Shown piece after piece: positions 41,946-49,447 of a stretch of 64,000 nt of DNA. How positions within the stretch are numbered: position 1 is the first letter of the stretch; each line of letters begins with the position of its first letter. The DNA is from Cruoricaptor ignavus. GTDB lineage: Bacteria; Bacteroidota; Bacteroidia; Flavobacteriales; Weeksellaceae. The notes under the pieces were generated by a model. It had not been told where the DNA came from. It made no database searches and worked only from the letters and a program-made list of their open reading frames with translations. The position numbers were made by a program, and so were the translations under genes. Location of the stretch: the NCBI RefSeq assembly GCF_900141665.1, contig NZ_FQYI01000001.1, positions 310,001 through 374,000 on the forward strand. Reading direction: 5' to 3'.

Positions 41946-42455
41946 TTACTCAAAAATCTTCCTCAGCTCGGCAGAATCTTCCGGCTTCATACGCCCGGAA
42001 AGCACGAGCGACAGCTCTTTGCGGCGCTGGGCAGATTCGTACCGCTCTTTTTCCTGCTCGCTCTCGGGCTCTATGGGCGGTACCGGCGCAGGTTTTTTGT
42101 CCTCGTCTATTGCCACGAAGGTATAGATGCCCTCATTGGTGTGAATCCGTTCACCGCGAATGGGATCGTCCAGCCAGACATCCACATAAATCTCCATGGA
42201 GGTGGAGAACGCACGCGTGACCTTGGACTCCACAATTACGATGCCCCCAAGGGGGATCGGCTTGTGAAAGGAGACATGATTTACCGAGGCGGTCACGACA
42301 TTTTTGTTGCAGTGGCGCGTTGCAGAAATGGATGCGCAGCGGTCCATACGCGCCAGAAGTTCACCACCAAACAGGTTGTGAAACGAATTGGTTTCGTTTG
42401 GCAGTACAATGTTGGTCATTACCGTAAGGGATTCAGAAGGTTTTTTTGGATTCAT
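41946..42455 (-). CDS. Hotdog-fold acyl-CoA thioesterase
   Basis: A 169-residue protein of the YciA/BFIT acyl-CoA hydrolase group. The catalytic hotdog motif is NSFHNLFGGELLARMDRCAS (about residues 22-41), with VVTASVNHVSFHKPIPLG following. The C-terminus is charged and probably helical (PESEQEKERYESAQRRKEL). It splits fatty acyl-CoA into free acid and CoA; chain preference cannot be told. It lies 15 bases after the HU-CCDC81 gene and so is co-transcribed. Confidence 0.9.
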   Translation of the reverse strand: MNPKKPSESLTVMTNIVLPNETNSFHNLFGGELLARMDRCASISATRHCNKNVVTASVNHVSFHKPIPLGGIVIVESKVTRAFSTSMEIYVDVWLDDPIRGERIHTNEGIYTFVAIDEDKKPAPVPPIEPESEQEKERYESAQRRKELSLVLSGRMKPEDSAELRKIFE

Positions 42456-42470
42456 GGCTTCAAAAGTAAG

Positions 42471-43025
42471 TTATTCCCAAAAAGGGCTTAATGCAAAATA
42501 TTCGCAGCCGATAAAATAGGCATTAATTAAAACCAACAAAACAATCAGTAGCCACCACATCCAGCCGAGTTTTTTTTGAATTCTGGCGGGTGGTCCTTGT
42601 ATTTTTGGGATTGAGTTTGGGTTTATTTTCGGAAGATGAATTTCCTCCAGCCCGAAAAAATTATCCGCGGGATAGGGCTGAAAGTTTTCCGCGGCTGGCG
42701 TAGAGCTCCCGGCGAAAGAGCCAAGTGGCGCAAGATCCAGTTGAGAGTTCATTTCGAGTGCAGAAAGCCAGGCATTGATTTCATTTGCCAGAAATCTTTC
42801 TGCTTCAGTGATATCCAGATGATTTTTTTGAGCAAAAAAATGAAGGAATTCGGCTGAAGCATCCCCGCCTTCCTCAAAAGAAATGATAGTAGCGGGAGGT
42901 TTCAGCACCTGATCTTCCTCCAGCAGGGTTGCTGGGTTTTGCCTTGAAACAAAGGTACCGAAGCGCGGCACAGCACAGCGGCCGTTTGCGTTTAAAAATT
43001 CAAAAATATCTTCTGGCAAATTCAT
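42471..43025 (-). CDS. HU-CCDC81 domain membrane protein
   Basis: 184 residues from the ATG at 43025. The start FEFLNANGRCAVPRFGTFVS fits the CCDC81-like prokaryotic HU domain found in Bacteroidetes cell-envelope proteins, which often carry a SPOR domain later. A second HU-like part follows (LANEINAWLSALEMNSQLDL), then one membrane helix near the C-terminus (WMWWLLIVLLVLINAYFIG). No SPOR domain is visible. A frame reaching a Met 36 bases further upstream was rejected, because a -7 box lies between. Confidence 0.7.
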   Translation of the reverse strand: MNLPEDIFEFLNANGRCAVPRFGTFVSRQNPATLLEEDQVLKPPATIISFEEGGDASAEFLHFFAQKNHLDITEAERFLANEINAWLSALEMNSQLDLAPLGSFAGSSTPAAENFQPYPADNFFGLEEIHLPKINPNSIPKIQGPPARIQKKLGWMWWLLIVLLVLINAYFIGCEYFALSPFWE

Positions 43026-43031
43026 TGATGG

Positions 43032-43039
43032 CAAAAATA
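43032..43039 (-). promoter_or_regulatory. -7 box of the HU-CCDC81 gene
   Basis: TATTTTTG on the minus strand, 6 nt before the ATG at 43025. It would start a transcript for the HU-CCDC81, thioesterase and dehydrogenase genes. Confidence 0.45.
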
Positions 43040-43070
43040 GCTGAATTTTGTTAGCCTTCAAAATAGGCTG

Positions 43071-43811
43071 CTAATGACAGCTGTGGCCCTGCGTTTTGCC
43101 CGCTTCATCGCGATCGTGCTGAACCTGCAGCGCCTCTGGCTTTGGGGAGATGTAAGGAATCCCGAGCTCGAGCCCGCGCAGTATAAACAGCCCGCCCAGG
43201 AGGAACATTATCACTGGGATGATTTTCAGCACCGCTGTACGGAAATTTTTGGAAATCATTCCGCCTGCGAGCGCTACGGCAAACATAAAGGGCAGCGTGC
43301 CGAGCCCGAAGAGGAGCATATAGAGCGCGCCGCCTGCGATGCCACCAGCCGCTAGCGATGCGGTAAGCGCCATATAGACCATGCCGCAGGGCAGCAGGCC
43401 ATTCAGCACGCCGGTGAGGAATCTGGAGGAGTAGCCTGTTTTCTGCAGCTGCCTCCCAAGGGCTATTTTCACCTTTACCAAAACGCCCGATACTTGGGGA
43501 ATTTTTGTCACAAAATCTTGGCCGCCGAATGAGAGAGCAGCCATAAGGATAAGAACTGCCCCACTGAAGATGGTTAGGTAGCTTTGCAGGCCGGCCAGCT
43601 CAAACCCTTTCCCGAGGATCCCGAGCAGGGCGCCAAACAGCGCGTAGGTAAAAATTCTTCCCAGCTGGTACGCCAGATTTTTTAAAACAAGCCGCCCTGC
43701 TTTCGCCCCGGAAAGCCCGAGGGATAGCGCGATGGGCCCGCACATACCGATGCAGTGGAATCCCGAGGCAAAGCCGAGCGCCAGAGCGGAGAAAATTAAC
43801 GGGGCATCCAT
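43071..43811 (-). CDS. SafE/DsbD-like membrane protein of the cbb3 oxidase cluster
   Basis: A 246-residue protein with about six membrane helices. It contains the conserved GFHCIGMCGPIALSLG motif (about residues 19-34), seen in the sulfite exporter TauE/SafE-like and UreH/DsbD_2 groups that stand beside cbb3 oxidase genes. The C-terminal tail (HDRDEAGKTQGHSCH) is rich in His and Cys and could bind copper. It overlaps ccoH by 16 bases, so it belongs to the operon. A role in oxidase assembly or metal handling is inferred from position. Confidence 0.82.
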   Translation of the reverse strand: MDAPLIFSALALGFASGFHCIGMCGPIALSLGLSGAKAGRLVLKNLAYQLGRIFTYALFGALLGILGKGFELAGLQSYLTIFSGAVLILMAALSFGGQDFVTKIPQVSGVLVKVKIALGRQLQKTGYSSRFLTGVLNGLLPCGMVYMALTASLAAGGIAGGALYMLLFGLGTLPFMFAVALAGGMISKNFRTAVLKIIPVIMFLLGGLFILRGLELGIPYISPKPEALQVQHDRDEAGKTQGHSCH

Positions 43812-44257
43812 AGTACATCGTAATCAATCTGATAATCTAGCGCGTCCTTCGTCCAGAGCATTTTCAGCGTGTAGCTGCCAGGCTTGAGGATTTTTGCCGG
43901 AAGGTAGACTGAATTGTTCTTGTCCAGCTTTATTTTGGCATTTACATCATAGCGGCGGTCATCCGTACGGAAGAGGTTGAAGGAGAATTTCGAGTTGGAA
44001 TTATTGATGCTCTCCGGGAAGCGGATGGTAATGCCGCTTTTGTCCTGGCTGTACTCGGGCTTCTCCGCGAGTCCGTCGGCGCGGTTTTTTGCATCTATTA
44101 CATTCTGATACACGAGTTCTTCCTCGTAGTAATTATCAGAAACCATTTCTGCATTCTGCTTCCCTATGGGGAAGAGAAAGATCATACCCAGTATAAAAAT
44201 AATGAAGGACGCCAGGGCGGCGATGATGCCGTGCCCCCAGTGGAATCTTTTAAACAT
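43796..44257 (-). CDS. ccoH: FixH/CcoH family protein
   Basis: A 153-residue protein. One N-terminal membrane helix (GIIAALASFIIFILGMIFLF) is followed by a periplasmic beta-rich domain with the family's NYYEEELVYQNVIDAKNRA stretch and a FixH-like end. CcoH/FixH is needed to assemble and stabilise the cbb3 oxidase, next to the CcoI copper pump. It lies 2 bases after ccoG and overlaps the SafE-like gene by 16 bases. Confidence 0.88.
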   Translation of the reverse strand: MFKRFHWGHGIIAALASFIIFILGMIFLFPIGKQNAEMVSDNYYEEELVYQNVIDAKNRADGLAEKPEYSQDKSGITIRFPESINNSNSKFSFNLFRTDDRRYDVNAKIKLDKNNSVYLPAKILKPGSYTLKMLWTKDALDYQIDYDVLWMPR

Positions 44258-44259
44258 AC

Positions 44260-45714
44260 TTAAAATTGCATTTTGAACGGGCCTTCAAAATATGTTTGAT
44301 ACTCGTCAATCTTTTTGCCCTTCTGGTCGTACACACCGATGGTGATGTTCTGCTTGGAGAGTTTTATAAGGGATTCCGGGAAGCTTACATTTATGGTGCC
44401 TTTCGTGATTTTATCCCCCTCTACCAGTATTTTATTTTTGCCGCTGTAGCTTATTACCCCGCCTTCCGGCTCTTCAATTTTAAATGTAACCTCCACTTTT
44501 TCGTTCGATTTATTCAAAAGCGTGTAGTTGTAGGTGTTGCTGATTCTGCCGTCCCTTATTACGAATGTGGAACCGGCGGGTTTTATGAATTTTGCCTCCA
44601 TGCTGCCACGGTTGTACAGCAGCACGCCGAGCGCAACCCACAGGCCAACGAGCACCGCGGTGTAGGCCTTCATTTTCCCGGTGAATTTAAACGGCTTTTC
44701 TTCCTCTATCTCTTCTTCTGTTGCGTATCGGATGAGCCCCGGCGGCAGGCCTACTTTCGTCATTACCTCGTCGCAGGCATCGATGCACGCGGTACAGTTT
44801 ACGCACTCCAGCTGCTGCCCGTTCCGGATATCGATACCTGTAGGGCATACCACCACGCACTGATGGCAGTCTATACAGTCGCCCTTACCGGCTGCCTTTC
44901 TGTCCTCTCCTTTTTTCCATTTCGCTCGGTTTTCTCCCCGTTTATAATCGTAGTAAACATTGATGGTCTGCTTGTCGATAAGGACTCCCTGGAGCCTGCC
45001 ATAAGGGCATACCAGCGTGCAGACCTGCTCGCGGAACCAGGTGAAAACGAAGTAGAACGCAGCGGTAAAGAATATCATTACCAGAAAATTGGTAGGATGC
45101 GCGAGCGGCCCTTCCTTCATAATTTTTAAAACCTCCTCCTTGCCGACTATGTACATAAACATGAAGTGTGTAACTATGAGGGATATAATGATGTAGATAC
45201 CCCATTTTAGGGAGCGTTTCCAGATTTTCTCAGCGTTCCAAGGCTGTTTGGCGAGCTTCATCTGCTTATTTCTGTCGCCCTCTATGGCGTACTCTATTTT
45301 TCTGAAAACCATTTCAAGGAAAATAGTCTGTGGGCAGATCCAGCCGCAGAAAATCCTGCCGTACACTACGGTGAACAGGATGATGAATACTATAGAAGCA
45401 ATGGCCCCGAGCGCAAGGATGGAGAAATCCTGTGGGTAGAAGGGCATCCCGAAAATATAGAATTCCCTGTCTAATATGTTGAACATAAGTACAGGATTAC
45501 CGTTGATTTTCAGAAATGGCAGAATAAAAAATACCGCCAGTAGAAAGTATGCGACAATCGTCCTGTAATTAGTATATTTTCCCTTTGGTTTCCTTGGGAA
45601 AACCCATTTTCGTTTTCCGGATTGTTCCATAGTACCCACGGAATCGCGGAAGGTTTCCGGATCGAGCACCTGTCCCTGCCCGCCACGCAGGTTTTCGTTG
45701 ATTTGATTTGCCAT
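44260..45714 (-). CDS. ccoG: Cytochrome c oxidase accessory protein CcoG
   Basis: A 484-residue inner-membrane iron-sulfur protein. After several membrane helices come two [4Fe-4S] ferredoxin motifs: DCIDCHQCVVVCPTGIDIR and CVNCTACIDACDEVM (about residues 277-312). GRIFCGWICPQTIFLEMVF and REQVCTLVCPYGRLQGV hold further cysteines. The C-terminal domain is Ig-like and periplasmic. CcoG reduces copper(II) for cbb3 oxidase assembly in proteobacteria; the same is inferred here. It follows ccoP across a strong hairpin. Confidence 0.94.
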   Translation of the reverse strand: MANQINENLRGGQGQVLDPETFRDSVGTMEQSGKRKWVFPRKPKGKYTNYRTIVAYFLLAVFFILPFLKINGNPVLMFNILDREFYIFGMPFYPQDFSILALGAIASIVFIILFTVVYGRIFCGWICPQTIFLEMVFRKIEYAIEGDRNKQMKLAKQPWNAEKIWKRSLKWGIYIIISLIVTHFMFMYIVGKEEVLKIMKEGPLAHPTNFLVMIFFTAAFYFVFTWFREQVCTLVCPYGRLQGVLIDKQTINVYYDYKRGENRAKWKKGEDRKAAGKGDCIDCHQCVVVCPTGIDIRNGQQLECVNCTACIDACDEVMTKVGLPPGLIRYATEEEIEEEKPFKFTGKMKAYTAVLVGLWVALGVLLYNRGSMEAKFIKPAGSTFVIRDGRISNTYNYTLLNKSNEKVEVTFKIEEPEGGVISYSGKNKILVEGDKITKGTINVSFPESLIKLSKQNITIGVYDQKGKKIDEYQTYFEGPFKMQF

Positions 45715-45731
45715 ATTTTAAAACAAAGAAA

Positions 45732-45766
45732 CATAACCCTCCACCTATGCAAGGCGGCGGGTTATG
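45732..45766 (-). terminator. Strong hairpin between ccoP and ccoG
   Basis: In the minus-strand mRNA, CATAACCC pairs with GGGTTATG. Within it a further six-pair helix (CCGCCT/AGGTGG, one G-U pair) closes a small loop, with one mismatch between. A TTTCTTTGTTTT tract follows. It can work as a terminator/attenuator or as a processing or stability element that sets less ccoG than oxidase. The G-U pair favours the minus-strand RNA. Confidence 0.7.
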
Positions 45767-45792
45767 CTTATAGATTTTATATTTTGTAAAAA

Positions 45793-46677
45793 TTATTGCT
45801 GCTTCTCCCAGTTAGCCTCGGTTCCTTGAGGCGCAGCACCACCCTCTGCCGGTGTAATTGGCGCCTGCTCCTGGTTAATATGATATACATATGCTGCAAT
45901 CTTTTCTATATCGTTTCCGGTAAGCTCCCCATTTTTACCAAAGCCCCTCATCGAAGGGTTGTTTGGAGACCCGTCCCATACAATGTGGAAAATGTTTTTA
46001 TACAAAGATGGTTCCACCTGGTTTATCCAGTAATTATCTGTCAGATTGGGGCCAATACCGCCACGCCCGCCGTCACTATGGCAGGAAACGCAGTTCGTCT
46101 GGAAGAGTTCTTTACCTTCTTCAATGTTATCAGCGCTGTATTCGGCTGTTTCCAGCGTTGCCTGAGGCACGGTTTTCATATATTCATCCACTGCGGCTAT
46201 CTGCATCTTATATTCATCTTCGTATTCCTTTATCGGATTAGCAAAATCTGTAAGGAAGAACGAGATAAGGTAGATAACGCAGTACGCCACGCCGAAGTAA
46301 AATAAACCAAGCCACCACTTCGGGAGCTGGTTATCCAGTTCCATAATCCCGTCGAAGCCGTGGTCGATAAGGATATCCTTCTCCTCGCTGGCTGTTTGTT
46401 TCTTAAAAGCTGCCTTGTATAGTCTTTGAAAATACGGGGTGTTTTTTACAGCCAGGTATTCTCTTTTTTCCTCATCATCCAGCTTTTTAAACTGTTCGTT
46501 TTCTATAAGATCGCCCAGCGCCTGGTTTATCATTGCAACGATTACAGTTATCAGCACCATACCCCAGAAGAACGGTGATGAGAGGAATGCCGAGCTCTGC
46601 ACAAACATATAAAAGAAAATGATGAGCAGTACGAATAGCGTTAGAATTGTAACCGCAAGCGGTGTTCTCTGTTTCAT
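45793..46677 (-). CDS. ccoP: cbb3 oxidase subunit CcoP, single-haem form
   Basis: A 294-residue protein. Two N-terminal membrane segments and the CcoP N-terminal domain (DHGFDGIMELDNQLPKWWLG) precede a single cytochrome c domain with one haem motif, CVSCH (Cys196, Cys199, His200). A Met ligand probably lies in NNPSMRGFG. Proteobacterial CcoP has two haems; only one CxxCH exists here. It overlaps ccoQ by 4 bases. Confidence 0.93.
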   Translation of the reverse strand: MKQRTPLAVTILTLFVLLIIFFYMFVQSSAFLSSPFFWGMVLITVIVAMINQALGDLIENEQFKKLDDEEKREYLAVKNTPYFQRLYKAAFKKQTASEEKDILIDHGFDGIMELDNQLPKWWLGLFYFGVAYCVIYLISFFLTDFANPIKEYEDEYKMQIAAVDEYMKTVPQATLETAEYSADNIEEGKELFQTNCVSCHSDGGRGGIGPNLTDNYWINQVEPSLYKNIFHIVWDGSPNNPSMRGFGKNGELTGNDIEKIAAYVYHINQEQAPITPAEGGAAPQGTEANWEKQQ

Positions 46678-46859
46678 AATTGTTGGTTTTTTTCGTCGTC
46701 ATCTAAAGGCAATTCCGCCTGGTCTTCATAGTACTTTTTCGGCTTGCTGAAAACATACCACAGCAGTGCGATAAAGAAAGAGAAGAAAATAAGGAGCGCT
46801 ATAATCTGGTAAAGGCTTTGGCCGTTACTCAAAATATCTTTAAAGCTCTGCGGAATCAC
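46674..46859 (-). CDS. ccoQ: cbb3 oxidase small subunit CcoQ
   Basis: A 61-residue protein with one membrane helix (LYQIIALLIFFSFFIALLWYV) followed by SKPKKYYEDQAELPLDDDE. This is the size and tail pattern of CcoQ, which stabilises the cbb3 oxidase. It lies 18 bases after the fused ccoNO gene and overlaps ccoP by 4 bases. Confidence 0.88.
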   Translation of the reverse strand: MIPQSFKDILSNGQSLYQIIALLIFFSFFIALLWYVFSKPKKYYEDQAELPLDDDEKNQQL

Positions 46860-46877
46860 CTTTAAATCTTAAATAAA

Positions 46878-49157
46878 TTAATTATTGCTTGCAGTCTGTA
46901 CTTCAGTAGTTTTAATGTCCGTACCCAACCTTTGCAGATAAGCAATAAGGGCAGTGATTTCTCGCTTCTCTAGCGGCACAAAGTTTCCGCCCTGCTGCGC
47001 CTTCTGTTCATCAAATGATTTTTTCACATCGGCAGCTTCCGCATAAATGTCCCGTACGATTGCCGCAGCCTGATTGTCTGCCCAGGCATTGGCAGAATCA
47101 ATTTCTGCTTTTGAGTAAGGCACATCAAATACATCCTTCATAAGGTTAAGCTTGTCTACCATCTGAGACCTGTCCAGCGTGTTGGCAATTAGCCAAGGAT
47201 AGCGCGGCATAATGGAACCTGCCGAAGTAGATCTCGGGTTGTACATATGCTTAAAGTGCCAGGAGCTCGGGTTCTTACCGCCTTGCCTGTGCAAATCTGG
47301 GCCAGTTCGCTTAGAGCCCCAGAGGAATGGCCTGTCATAAACGAACTCCCCAGCCTTTGAGTATTGTCCGTTTTTCCCGTTAAATCTTACAACCTCATCG
47401 CGGAACGGGCGGATCATCTGAGAGTGGCAGGCATTACATCCCTCTCTGATATAAAGATCCCTGCCTTCCAGCTCCAGTGGGGAGTAAGGCTTCACAGCAG
47501 CGATTGTAGGTACATTTTCTTTTATAGTAAGCGTAGGTACAATTTCTACCAGACCACCGATGGCCACTGTGATAAAGCCTAAAGTTGTGAGCAACCAAGG
47601 TGTTCTTTCCAGCCATAGGTGGAAGCCTTCCCCCTCTTTTCTTTTGCTGGTAATGTTCGCCAGAGCAGGTGCTTCAGCCTCAACTTCTCTTTGGAATGAG
47701 CCTTGCTGAGCGGTTTTTATCACATTTATGGTCATAAGCACCGCACCGATGAAGTATAGCAGACCGCCGACGAATCTCATCTGGAAATATGGGATGATAG
47801 CAGTTACGGTATCCAGCCAGTTTTTCCAAACCAGAGTTCCGTCCGGGTTAAACTGCTTCCACATCAGTCCCTGAGTAAATCCTGCGATGTAGAGCGGCAC
47901 GGCATAGAAAATAATACCCAGCGTACCGAGCCAGAAGTGCCAGTTGGCCATTTTTGTAGACCAAAGCTTAGTTCTCCAAAGGATAGGAACCAGATAATAA
48001 ATCATACCGAACGCTATAAAGCCGTTCCATCCGAGAGCACCTAAGTGAACGTGCCCAATTACCCAGTCGGTATAGTGTCCAATTTTGTTAAGGGTTTTAG
48101 TCGCCAAAAGCGGTCCTTCAAAAGTTGCCATACCGTAGCAGGTTACCGCCACCACGAAGAATTTCAGCACTGGGTTTTCGCGTACCTTATCCCAGGCACC
48201 GCGCAGCGTAAGAAGACCGTTCAGCATACCACCCCAAGACGGCGCAATCAGCATGATAGAGAATGCTGTACCGAGAGCCTGCGCCCATGCCGGGAGCGAG
48301 GTGTACTGAAGGTGGTGCGGCCCTGCCCAAATGTAGACAAAGATAAGCGACCAGAAGTGGATAATGGATAGCTTATAAGAGAACACCGGACGATCCGCAG
48401 CCTTTGGCAGGAAGTAATACATCAGGCCAAGCACGGGCGTAGTAAGGAAGAACGCCACGGCATTGTGCCCGTACCACCACTGCACTAGGGCATCTTTTAC
48501 GCCGGCATATGCGGAGTAAGATTTCCACCCCGTGAATGTCAGCGGAACTTCCAGGTTGTTAAAAATATGCAGCATCGCCACCGCCACCCAGGTACCCATA
48601 TAGAACCAGATAGCCACATATAGATGGCGCACGCGGCGCTTGGCGATGGTACCAATCATATTGATACCGAAAATCACCCAAACGATAGTGATCAGGATAT
48701 CTATTGGCCACTCGTGCTCTGCGTATTCCTTTGAAGTGTTAATACCAAGGAAGAAGGTAATGACCACCGATACAATCATCAGCTGCCATCCCCAGAAATG
48801 CACCCACGAGAGCACATCGCTGTACATCCTGGTCTTGAGAAGGCGCGGCATCGAGTAATAAACGCCGGCAAATATGGTATTACCCACGAATGCAAAAATC
48901 ACCGCGCTGGTGTGCAGCATCCGGATACGCCCGAAGCCGAATGCCCCCTGGGTGTTAATAAGCCCTTGCAGGTTTCCGGCCGCAAGACTTTTAATCGTCG
49001 GGTCATCCGTACCGAAAAGAAATTCCGGCAGCTCGGGATAAAATAGCATCAAAGCAGCCGTAAGCCCCAGCAGGAAGCCTACAAGGCCAAACACAATCGT
49101 AGCCCAGAGGAAGGCTCGCACGATGGTGTTGTCATACCTAAACTTTTGTGTTTCCAT
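46878..49157 (-). CDS. ccoN: Fused CcoN-CcoO catalytic subunit of cbb3 cytochrome oxidase
   Basis: A 759-residue protein. Residues about 1-500 are CcoN: twelve or so membrane helices with the haem and copper-B His residues of haem-copper oxidases (YGHNAVAFFLT, AGPHHLQYTS, VIGHVHLGALGWNG). Residues about 530-759 are CcoO, a membrane-bound cytochrome c with CNACH (Cys574, Cys577, His578). In proteobacteria these are two genes; the fusion is usual in Bacteroidetes. The complex reduces oxygen with very high affinity and pumps protons. It overlaps ccoS by 20 bases. Confidence 0.96.
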   Translation of the reverse strand: METQKFRYDNTIVRAFLWATIVFGLVGFLLGLTAALMLFYPELPEFLFGTDDPTIKSLAAGNLQGLINTQGAFGFGRIRMLHTSAVIFAFVGNTIFAGVYYSMPRLLKTRMYSDVLSWVHFWGWQLMIVSVVITFFLGINTSKEYAEHEWPIDILITIVWVIFGINMIGTIAKRRVRHLYVAIWFYMGTWVAVAMLHIFNNLEVPLTFTGWKSYSAYAGVKDALVQWWYGHNAVAFFLTTPVLGLMYYFLPKAADRPVFSYKLSIIHFWSLIFVYIWAGPHHLQYTSLPAWAQALGTAFSIMLIAPSWGGMLNGLLTLRGAWDKVRENPVLKFFVVAVTCYGMATFEGPLLATKTLNKIGHYTDWVIGHVHLGALGWNGFIAFGMIYYLVPILWRTKLWSTKMANWHFWLGTLGIIFYAVPLYIAGFTQGLMWKQFNPDGTLVWKNWLDTVTAIIPYFQMRFVGGLLYFIGAVLMTINVIKTAQQGSFQREVEAEAPALANITSKRKEGEGFHLWLERTPWLLTTLGFITVAIGGLVEIVPTLTIKENVPTIAAVKPYSPLELEGRDLYIREGCNACHSQMIRPFRDEVVRFNGKNGQYSKAGEFVYDRPFLWGSKRTGPDLHRQGGKNPSSWHFKHMYNPRSTSAGSIMPRYPWLIANTLDRSQMVDKLNLMKDVFDVPYSKAEIDSANAWADNQAAAIVRDIYAEAADVKKSFDEQKAQQGGNFVPLEKREITALIAYLQRLGTDIKTTEVQTASNN

Positions 49158-49362
49158 TTATATTTATATCGTTTTTTCGTCCGTCTCCTGCATCCGCCGC
49201 CGCAGGCTCTTTTGTCTTTTTCGCCTCATCATCCAGGAGGATGCGCACCGCAGGCGATTCATCATCCTCAAACTGACCCTTCCTGGCACTGACGATGAAT
49301 ATTACCAGAAAAACTGCGGCAAGCGAAACGCTGCAGATAATCATTAGGTAAAGTATATCCAT
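49138..49362 (-). CDS. ccoS: cbb3 oxidase assembly protein CcoS
   Basis: A 74-residue protein with one membrane helix (YLMIICSVSLAAVFLVIFIV) followed by SARKGQFEDDESPAVRILLD. This FDD-containing tail is the family's hallmark. CcoS is needed to insert haem and copper into CcoN. It overlaps ccoNO by 20 bases, and a -7 box lies 8 nt before its ATG. Confidence 0.92.
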   Translation of the reverse strand: MDILYLMIICSVSLAAVFLVIFIVSARKGQFEDDESPAVRILLDDEAKKTKEPAAADAGDGRKNDININGNTKV

Positions 49363-49370
49363 CTGGCTAA

Positions 49371-49378
49371 CAAAGGTA
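49371..49378 (-). promoter_or_regulatory. -7 box of the ccoS-ccoNO operon
   Basis: TACCTTTG on the minus strand, 8 nt before the ccoS ATG. The oxidase genes can thus be transcribed separately from ccoI. Confidence 0.6.
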
Positions 49379-49390
49379 TATTGTTTTAGG

Positions 49391-49415
49391 CATCAAAATT
49401 AAATAAAATTTGATG
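49391..49415. repeat. Inverted repeat CATCAAA/TTTGATG upstream of ccoS
   Basis: Seven-base arms around an 11-nt A/T spacer, centred about 37 nt upstream of the predicted ccoS transcript start. It could be an activator site or an AT-rich ccoI hairpin. The half-sites are in the opposite order to an FNR box. Confidence 0.5.
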
Positions 49416-49447
49416 ATATTCCTCATAGCGGATAATTTATAACGCTT

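Noticed and set aside
49391-49415. FNR box for the cco genes
   Set aside because: The half-sites run ATCAA...TTGAT, opposite to the FNR order, and the spacing is wrong.
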